Assembly (NCBI RefSeq): GCF_932526225.1
Contig: NC_064047.1
Location: forward strand, 4,463,501-4,527,500
Length of the DNA stretch: 64,000 nucleotides
DNA from: Nematostella vectensis
Taxonomy: Eukaryota > Cnidaria > Anthozoa > Actiniaria > Edwardsiidae
Reading direction: 5' to 3'
The notes beneath the pieces were generated by a model that saw only the letters and a program-made list of their open reading frames with translations, did no database searches and was not told the DNA's origin. This document shows positions 46,045 to 55,500 of the stretch, piece by piece. The translations under genes were made by a program, and so were the position numbers. Each line of letters begins with the position of its first letter. The first letter of the stretch is position 1.

Positions 46045-48780
46045 CCAAAGATCTACTAAAAACAATGGGAGCGGACCCTTTTAGTCCTAACCAAGAAATA
46101 AATTAGATTCTTTCTGTTAATTCAAATCAGTGAACTCAGATAAGTGCAACAAGTCCAACCTGCTTTCTGTGAAGTGTGAGGTATTGTTGGTTGCAATCAC
46201 AATATGATATAAATATTTAATGATTGTTTATCTCCAAAGGAGAAACATATAAAGGGTTTTCTTTGGAAAAGCAGGTGAGTTTGAATGCAAACAAATTCTC
46301 CAGCCTATTTCATATATTTTAGGGCATTCCCTCGAGATTCGATGAGTTTAGAAACCGACCATTACTAACGAAAATGCCAAAAAAAAATAGAGTAAAATTA
46401 AAAAAAAAATCTAACTAGCAAACTTAAGCTCTAAGGTTCGTAATCCCCCATAAATATCAAATGTTCCGCCACTTTTAAGGTTCATTTCTTGACATATGGA
46501 CCAATAAGTAGGCGTGTGGAATGGAGAATTGACAGTTTCATTAAATCTTTTGTGCTTTAAGTGATTGATTTGCGTAAACGTACAGGGGGGCTTCTAAAAT
46601 TACGCATTCAACAGCAAGATAATCCTATTTTAATTTTTCAAGTTATGAATGATAATGATAAATATTATAATCATAATAATATCATAGTCCACTCCACCCT
46701 ATCTTCGTCTCTGGGATAAATTCATTTAAGTATTACATTTTGTGGCAAAAGTTATTACATTTTGTGTCATTTTAAGTATAACATTTTTGCTGCAAAAGTT
46801 ATAACATTTTTTGTTAGTATTACATGCGAGTCTTGCATTTCTTGGCATAACAAGAGTTATGGTGAACTTGGGATGTCTATCAATTTGCTTGGCACCTTTT
46901 TCGCTCTTGTTGTTGCCAGGGACAGCGAAATAGTTCATACGGACGTAAGGTTACTTTATCCATACTATGTAGGGTACTCTAGGGGCATGGACAATCTGAG
47001 CAGGGCCTAAGTCAAGTGAGAGACTGGATAATGGCCTGTTTTATCCATAGATATCTAGTAAAACAATGGGAGCGGTTCCTTTATTCCTAGAAAGCATGTG
47101 AACGCTAACCCAGGGATAAATGCCCTTTTTATCCAATCAAATATCAAGATTAGCCTTATTTATCCCTGGGTTAGCGCTAACCTTCTTCCTAGGAACCAGC
47201 CCTTATCAATAAATGAAATAGAATTTTCCTGTTTATTCAAATCAGTGAACTCAGATAAAGTGCAAAGAGTCCACCTGCTATCAGTGAAGTTGTAAGTATT
47301 GTTGGTTGCAATCACAATATAATATGAATAATTTATGATTCTTTATCTTCAAATGAGGTATTGGTAGGCAATGAAAAACATATAAAGGGTTTTCCTTAGA
47401 AAACAGGCAAGTTTTAATGCTAAGCAAATTGTTACCGCCCATATGAGTTTTTAAGGAAATTACTTCGGAGATTCGATAAGTTTAGGAACCGACCATTACT
47501 GACGAAAATTAAAAAAAAAGTTAAAATTAAAAAAAAAAATTAAACAAGCAAACTTCGGCTTTTAAGTACGGTTTAATCCCCCCTAAATATGAAATGTTCG
47601 GCCTCTTTTAAGGTTCAATTCTTGAAAAATGAACCAATAAGTAGGCGTGTGGAATGAAGAATTGACCGTTTAATTGCATTGTGCTCTTAGTTATTGATTT
47701 GCGTAAACGTACAAGGCGCTTCCAAAATTACGCATCCAATAGCAAGACAATCATATTTTAATTCTTGAAATTAATTATGCAATGATTATGGTAAATATCA
47801 TAATGAATATCATAATCATCATAATATCATATTCCGCTCCACCCTATCTTCGTCTCTGGTATAAATCCATTTAAGTATTATATTTTGTGGCAAAAGTTAT
47901 TACATTTTTTGTCATTTTAAGTATAACATTTTTGCTGCAAAAGTTATAACATTTTTTGTTAGTATTACATGCGAGTCTTACATTTCGTGGCATAACAAGA
48001 GTTATGGTGAACTTGGGATGTCTATCAATTTGCTTGGCACCTTTTTCGCTCTTGTTGTTGCCAGGGACAGCGAAATAGTTCATACGGACGTAAGGTTACT
48101 TTATCCATACTATGTAGGGTACTCTAGGGGCATGGACAATCTGAGCAGGGCCCAAGTCAAGTGAGAGACTGGATAATGGCCTGTTTTATCCATAGATATC
48201 TAGTCAAACAATGGGAGCGGTTCCTTTATTCCTAGAAAGCATGTAAACGCTAACCCAGGGATAAATGCCCTTTTTATCCAATCAAATATCAAGATTAGCC
48301 TTATTCACCCCTGGGTTAGCGCTAACCTGCTTTCTAGGAACCAGCCCTTAATCAATAAATGAAATAGAATTTTCCTGTTTATTCGAATCAGTGAACTCAG
48401 ATAAAGTGCAAAGATTCCACCTGCTATCTGTGAAGTGTTAAGTATTGTTGGATGCAATCACAATATGAATAATTTATGATTTTTTATCTATAAATGAGGT
48501 ATTGGTAGACAGGTAAAACATATAAAGGGGTTTTCCTTAGCAAAGCAGGTAAGTTCAGGAAAATTTAAACAAGCAACTTCGGCTTAAAGGTACGTAATCT
48601 CCCCTAAATATCAAATGTTCGAGCTCTTTTAAGGTTCATTTCTTGACATATCGACCAATAAGTAGGCGTGTGGAATGAAGAATTGATTGTTGTGTTCTTA
48701 GTGATTGATTCGCGTAAAAGTACAAGGGGTTTCCAAAATTACGCATTCAACAGCAAGGCATTCCTCTTTTAATTTTTCTA
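46045..48780 (+). repeat. 1,145-bp tandem duplication, two copies plus partial ends
   Basis: Blocks such as CAGTGAACTCAGATAA (near 46128, 47246, 48390), GGCATGGACAATCTGAGC (near 46984 and 48129) and AATAAGTAGGCGTGTGGAAT (near 46504, 47635 and 48656) repeat in the same order with a period near 1,145 bp. Copies differ by scattered substitutions and small indels. A 70-codon minus-strand open stretch is kept in both copies (46726-46938, 47871-48083) but has no recognisable content and needs no selection to explain it. Confidence 0.9.
47104..47175. mobile_element. Small foldback element inside the duplication (second copy 48249-48320)
   Basis: GCTAACCCAGGGATAAA and TTTATCCCTGGGTTAGC are exact inverses about 38 bp apart. 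The copy in the second duplicate differs in the right arm (TTCACCCCTGGG). Confidence 0.6.
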
Positions 48781-49313
48781 GCGGAGTTTCAAATGTTAAA
48801 TTTCTAGTTCAAAGATCTGTAGGAATATAACCCAACTATTTTTAACGCATCAAACACAATCATTTCACCCAATATACAGATATTTTATTGACATTTTTCA
48901 GTTAAGGCATGGCATTTTAATAGTTTTATTTTAATGATTGTATCAAAATCCCGCTAATGATACAGTACAAAACCCACGTGTAAGAACCTATACTGTAGTA
49001 AGAATTTTTGGATTTTAAGAACCTACTAAGCCTTAAAATTCAAAAGGTTCTTATATGATGGGTTACTCCAATGAAAAAAACTGGATGAGCGGAAACGCAT
49101 AAAAAATTAATAAGCTGTTGGAATCTTACACTAAGCGGACAGGAAACGGGTCCCTTAGGATGAGAACTCTTACTCTTTTCCTTTGTTTCCATTGGACGAA
49201 GGAAATAATTTACGCTGCACTTGTCTCCTAACGAAAACAAATGCTTTAATTTTAGATCTTATTACCAGGCCTGAATCTTTTAAACAACCTTCAGTCGAAA
49301 CTATGTACACATT

Positions 49314-49408
49314 CTCGGGGACCCAGACGCGGAGGCCAGAAGACGTTTTTCCCCTTCTTTGGTCTTTACGCGCATTCGCGTAAAGACTGGTCGCTCTGGG
49401 TCCCCGAG
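49314..49408. mobile_element. Foldback element 60 bp upstream of the TATA box
   Basis: Outer arms CTCGGGGACCCAGACGCG and CGCTCTGGGTCCCCGAG are near inverses. The middle holds a second hairpin, GTCTTTACGCG and CGCGTAAAGAC. It lies just upstream of the promoter of the gene at 49532. Confidence 0.7.
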
Positions 49409-49473
49409 GTTACTACGTACACTGTACGGTTCTAGTTTGCGTTTTGGCATAGAAAAGTCCTAAGCGTATACCA

Positions 49474-49507
49474 TATATATAATTACCCAGAGGGGTCATG
49501 TCAGTCT
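49474..49507 (+). promoter_or_regulatory. TATA box and initiator of the gene at 49532
   Basis: TATATATAA at 49474-49482 lies 29 bp before the A of TCAGTCT (49501-49507), an initiator-like sequence. This spacing is typical for RNA polymerase II, and the first ATG follows about 29 bp later at 49532. Confidence 0.6.
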
Positions 49508-49531
49508 TGTATTTTGTTAAAGGTTCTTACG

Positions 49532-52500
49532 ATGTTAGCCACGTGGAGATGGGTTATCTTCCTGTGCGCATTGATCATGGGGCACCACGTGATCAACGCG
49601 AGTCAGTTGTACCAGCAACAAGTGAACTTCGCAAGAGCTCTGCGTGAACGCGAAGCCAGAGGTGAGAGAGGCGTTGAACTATGAGATTTCAACTCGAACT
49701 TGAATAATATAGCTCCAACTCGTCGCTAAGTCACGTTGAGTTTTCTAGAGAATAGTTTTAAGCCATCTTTTGACTTGGATATCTCAGGGAATTATGGTTA
49801 GCTAGAAGTCCACGTAAGACAGGCGCCGCCCCCCCCCCCTCCCCCTTCCTTGGTCGCCAAAAGTAAAGTGGGCCATTCCTTACTGAATGTTTGTCAAATA
49901 TCAACCCATTTCCCATATAAATAACCATCTGAATAAGAACGACCTCGTTGGTAAGGACAGTTCCCAAGGAAAATCCCGTTTTTGACAATATATCGTTATT
50001 CGGCTTCTTTGAAATGAAAAACCGTACCGCCTAGCACGTAAGATGCGGTTTTTTGAGGCCATTCATGCTTTTGTTACCGTTACAGAGACTCGTGAGCAGT
50101 CAGCCAACCACCTATCCAGACGATCGTTTGTAGCATCGCACAGAAGTGAGTAGGGAGTCGCCCATGACAGGTTCTCCAATAGGGTTCTGGATTCTGGATC
50201 CTAGTGTGTGCATTCCAGATTCCATGGTTTTTTTTCCCATGGATTCGGATTCCATTTTTGTTTTTACGGATTCTTGAATTCCGGATTCCAGCTTAATTCT
50301 TGGATTCCGGATCCTAGTGTGTGGATTCCGGATTCCAGTAGCATGGATTCCGGATTTAAAGTCACATTTTTTTATGGATTCCGGATTCCGGATTACCTGT
50401 CATGGGTCGAAAAGGAAGGGTCATGGATGGTGCTGATATTAGTAAGTATAACATTCTACATGTTTCAGGGTTGACTATTACTCCTTTGTTTCAGATTCCA
50501 CGTCTGGCATTGCACGACACGTGCAGGCACAGAAACGTAAGTAAGAATTTGCAGGCAGGGAGGGGTTGGTTAGGGCCCCCGAATGGTTCCCGAAATTTCG
50601 ATGTGCTCGCAGTTATCGGCCAATGCTCGCATGAGCGCGCAATTTTTTCCGCCATAAAATGCTCGGTCTCGCATAAATAAACGGGATGCTCGCAAAAGAC
50701 CATTTGGGGGCCCTTGAGTTGGATGGAGCGTGGGAAATTGCCTCAGCACTCCCATTCCATAAGAGTCCACATACATTCACTGATATTCATTAGAGGATAT
50801 TTCCAATTTTCGGTCAGACCAGATATTTTGCAATTTGGCACCCACTCTTTGACTCAGGCCCGTAGCAAGAGAATAGTTGGAGGGTCCACTTAGATAAAAA
50901 AATATATTCACAAGAGAGAGTGATCCGTGGTCGCGCAAAGGACCACGGGAAGGCGGACCGGAGGGCAGCTCTTGTGACGGTCCAGCATGCATTGCGTTTG
51001 CATTGTCTTGCTTCTCACTGTCCGTGAGCCTTTGTTCGACATTTTTTTTCCTTTCTCCGCACACGATCAAGACTGGGAACGAGTCTGAGATTGATCCATT
51101 ACAGATGGATGGGTGCTTCTTCCTAGATACGGCCAGCTGCGGGCATGGTAACACCGTGTGCTGCTTAGAGTACTGTTTTGTCTACTTCAACTGTCTTCAT
51201 GGCTGTATCTGAACTCTCTTTGCCATATCATTTTGAAGCCTAATACACACTTTGTTCAGCTGGGAAGGTATTTATGCCGCTCGCCAGTGATAGTTGGCTC
51301 AAATTAACGTCATCCTTTCCATTTCAGGGTTTATTTTCACTCTGATATTTATCGTCTCTGTCGTCACCGCTGTCGCCGCCACAACAGTCGAGACGATCTA
51401 TGACCTTGCTGGTTGCTGTGGACTGCATTACAAATCGTTGTGTAATTTTGAGGAAAAGTTTAATACCCAAAAAAGGGAAATTGAAACGAGAGCTAAAAAT
51501 CTTGATGATAGAATAGAAAAAGGTAGGCCTTTTTATAATATACCATGATGAGGGACTGTGGAATAATTACAAGGATGGGGGCTGTAAAACCAGAGGGAAG
51601 GGGGGCACTAAGTGAATTTGTTGCTGAGATAGACAAGAGATATAATTGGTGATTATTATATCCTTTGTCTAGCCATCAAGACAAGAGATAACATTGATGA
51701 GTTTTACAACGCGCTGCAGCGTTCCGGCGAGGAGGTGGAGCGAATTGTTTCACTGCAAGAAGAGATCCTGGAAGCAATGGACCCAAGGCTCCGAATGGGG
51801 ATGACCAAAAAGATCAGACTTCTTGAGGTAGGCGCTTAATAGTGAATATGGTGTTTGTGTTAGGTGGAAAAATTATCTTTTGCTTACCACGAGTACAAAA
51901 CTAGGGCGTCGGTACTAACAGTCGATTCCCCCTAGCATAGAGCTGATGCCAACAAGCGAACTTTCACCTTCTCTACCATATCATTGCAGTAGTTGTTGCG
52001 GACTCCTCTATTCCAAACACCAGCAATCAAATGACAAATGTTCTTTGTCTCGCTGGGAATAAAATCTGTAACGTCTTTTCAGTCTAACCTTACTATCATA
52101 TCTCACTTAGAACAGCTTTTATCCACGCTTTGATATTGAGGCTTTGCCGCTGCTACATTTCATACTTTTCAATTTACACGATCGTACGCCATTTGCATTT
52201 ATGTTTTGTGTTGTTGTCAGTTTGTTTTTGTAGTTGTCTCTGGTCAGGTGAAGTTTAGCAGTTTGTCAAACTCGTACGCAGTTTTATCATTTTCCATTTT
52301 GTGTCTTCTTTATCGTTTATTTAGTGTTTTTTCTACCAGAAAAAAAAAAAACAATAGAAAAACTTTTTGTACGTTTATTCTTTTAATCTCGTGAATTAAA
52401 GCTCATTATATGTATTAGTTCGCTGTATGCGAGAACATCCAAATTTAGGAGTATTTTTTTAGGGGACCTCTCTGAGATTTAACCTAGAAATACCGTATGT

Positions 52501-55500
52501 TTTTCATGTTAAAGCTGCTCTAAGGCACACTTTCAGAAAGCCAATTTGGTAAAAACGTGAATTTCTAGTCCCGTCAGTATTTGCTCTCTTAGGCTAAGTT
52601 CAAACGTCGTATTATCCATGAGCCATATTCAATGCAAATGCATGGACTTGGAGACAAAACAATCGACCTGATTCTTTTGCATGCATTTGCATTGAATACG
52701 GCTCATGGATAATACGACGTTTGAACTTAGCCTTAGTTGACTTTTGTTGTCTTAAACACATACACTTATTTCACGAAAGATGTTGTCAGTGCAAATGGCA
52801 AATGGCTTATGGGTACTAATTATTCGTAAAATTAAAGGCTTTAAGTAAAGTCCAGCAATGTCAGAGCCAAGCATTGGTAACCTTTAATGAATAATTGTTT
52901 TGATTTATTCATATTCTTCGAGACGCATGGTTACTTTTGGTCGTAGAACTGCCATTTGCACTGACAACCTATATTGAAATAGGTGTGTTCTCGTACATGA
53001 CGAATACACCGCTGCTATAGGATAGTCCCTCCCAAGAGACCAAAGGCGCCGAAATAGACCTCAATATTTTTCACTCTATGTTACAGCGAGCTGTGTGTAG
53101 CGTAACCGTATAAGCCTGAGGTCTTAAGGGCTAGGAACCTGGTTATGGCCTCATGCGCAATACCTGTGTGTTACAGAGTTCGCTAGATAGCTGTGTTGGG
53201 GCCGAAATCTCCAGCCTAGCCGTAAAGCTTTAGCTGCCATACGGAGATTCAGCGGATGTATGTTTTATTTTCTTACCTTTTGCTTCCGTGATTATCTGGT
53301 TCGATCCTTGGTGAAAAGGTTTTTTTTATATTTTTTACAATTGTTTTTACTTTTTATTTATTGTTTAGTTTTTTTTGTTTACTTCTCCATCATTTTATCA
53401 CCAATTAGATTAATTTTAATTGTGATTGAGCGCTGACTTGCTCGGAAGAACTTTTTTGGGTTTCCTGTGGAAAGCAGCTGCATGAATGTGCTACAAGAAA
53501 ACGAAGATGCAAGAAAACCAAAAACCAAGATAACCAAAAATGTTGCTCGTAAATAAGTAACTCGACCCCCAGCGGCGCGTTTTTTCTCTTCCCCATTGGC
53601 GGCGGCGGTAACACAGCGCGTCGTTTGAAAGGTCGCAAGCTCGTAGGGACAGAGCTGGCTGTACGTGCGAAAACAAGGCAAATACATCCACTTGAAGTAG
53701 GGATACGTTATTTATTCAACACTAACCAGACATTAGAGTTCATTTCGGGGTCCAATTATCCTATAGCCCATGCTTGAAGACGATGAAAAACCTTTATGCT
53801 TATATCCGCATTGTCACCAGTTTACTTCCGGTCGACTACGTAACAATCTCCGATGATTTTTAACGATTAACGCGAAAAATATTTCAAAATATTGAATGCA
53901 GTGTCTCTATTAGAAGTTTAGAGGATGTTATTGATAATTTAGAGCGGATGGCCTGTTAAATGTCTCGGACTCGAAAGTAAACTATTGACAATGCGTCTTT
54001 AACACAAAAGCGGTCAAAATCATGCGAAATAAGTAAGCTTCCAGGAGTGTTAAATTATCAATTTGCGGTTTGAACGGCTCACACCGAGCTCTAAATGAAT
54101 TGAAAATAGTACTTCTACGTTTTGGACTAGGCTGTACCTCTTCTCAAACCTTTAAAATACATAAATAACTCTAAGAGGGCCGAGTAGGGGGAACTAGGGG
54201 CACGTGCCCGCCCCCCAATATTTCCAAAAATCATAAGAAGGGGCTATATATATTTTCTTGATGTTTCTGTATCGTGCCCCCCACCCCCCCAGAAAAAACA
54301 AACAAACAATATGCTACAGCTGTACATAGAATCCCTTAAAGGGAAAGTTGTTTTTTGTTCAAACTTATTATGCTTGGGCGAAGTAATCTGAAAGATTTCA
54401 CCTTGGTTTTTTACAAACTTCTTCATATATTATATATATTATTAAAATTTCCTAGAACCAGCTTGCGAGTTGCCCCTTAAACGTGAAATTTCACGGGGAC
54501 ACACTAGTATACATAAACACACAATCTCAAAATCAATAGATAAAGATGAGACCGATAGATCTCATCTTAAAAACAACCAACCCTATTTCAAATAAAGTTT
54601 GGTGCTCGTATAACGCATGTTTGTTTTTCTTAAAGGAACAAGCCGAGAAGGCTACCAATGGCATCGAGGAAATGACTCTGAATAACGTGGAAAACAACGT
54701 GGACGCGACGCAGAGGACCTTAAAGCTCGTCATGTCATGGACAGCTGGTGTAGGAGTATTGGGACTAGAACTCATCACGACAAAAGCGTACAAGGCTTAC
54801 AAGATAGGAAAGGTAGGCGTATATTGCTTACAAGATAGGAAAGGTAGCGTATATTGCTTACAAGATAGAAAAAGTAGGCGTATATTGCTTACAAGATAGA
54901 AAAGGTAGGCGTATATTGCCTACAAGATAGAAAAGGTAGGCGTATATTGCTTACAAGATAGGAAAGGTAGCGTATATTGCCTACAAGATAGAAAAGGAAG
55001 GCGTATATTGCTTACAAGATAGGAAAGGTAGGCGTATATTGCTTACTAGATATATGAAAGTATACATTTCTTACAGATCGGATAGATAGGCGTATAAGGT
55101 TGACATGTTAGAAAAGGAGGGCGTGTATGGCTCAAGTTAAGTTTTCGAAAAGTAGGAAAGGAAACGATGGTAAAGGTTCAAGGTAGGGACGATACATGTA
55201 CTTCTGGATTCTGGATCCTAGTGTATGGACTCCGGATCCTAGTGTGTGGATTCTGGATTCCGTGTGGGTTTTTTTCCATGGATTCCGGATTCCATTTTGC
55301 TTTTCCAGGACTCTTGTATTCCGGATTCCAGCTTAAGTCTTGGAATCCGGATCTGTGTGTTAGGATCCCGGATTCCAGTAGGATGGATTCCGGATTCCAA
55401 AGCTCATTTTTTCATGGATTCCGGATTCCCTGTCATGAGGCGAATGTACATGCTTACAAGAGGGGATAGGAGTACAACCCTCGGAATCATTGGACAGTGA

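Larger units (their letters stand above)
41668..49531. other. Gene-poor intergenic region
   Basis: Nearly 8 kb with no exon I can support on either strand. It holds the sestrin polyadenylation signal, an inverted-repeat element (43009-43115), a family D copy, a perfect hairpin (45620-45659), a 1,145-bp tandem duplication (46045-48780) and another inverted-repeat element (49314-49408). The rest is AT-rich unique-looking sequence. Confidence 0.6.

Noticed and set aside
46726-48083. 70-codon minus-strand frame kept in both copies of the 1,145-bp duplication
   Set aside because: Preservation is explained by recent duplication; the peptide is low in complexity and matches nothing recognisable.
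51003-51212. Exon of the uncharacterised gene starting at the AG near 51071
   Set aside because: The junction phase would be wrong and leads to a stop; only the optional 21-nt exon at 51127 fits.
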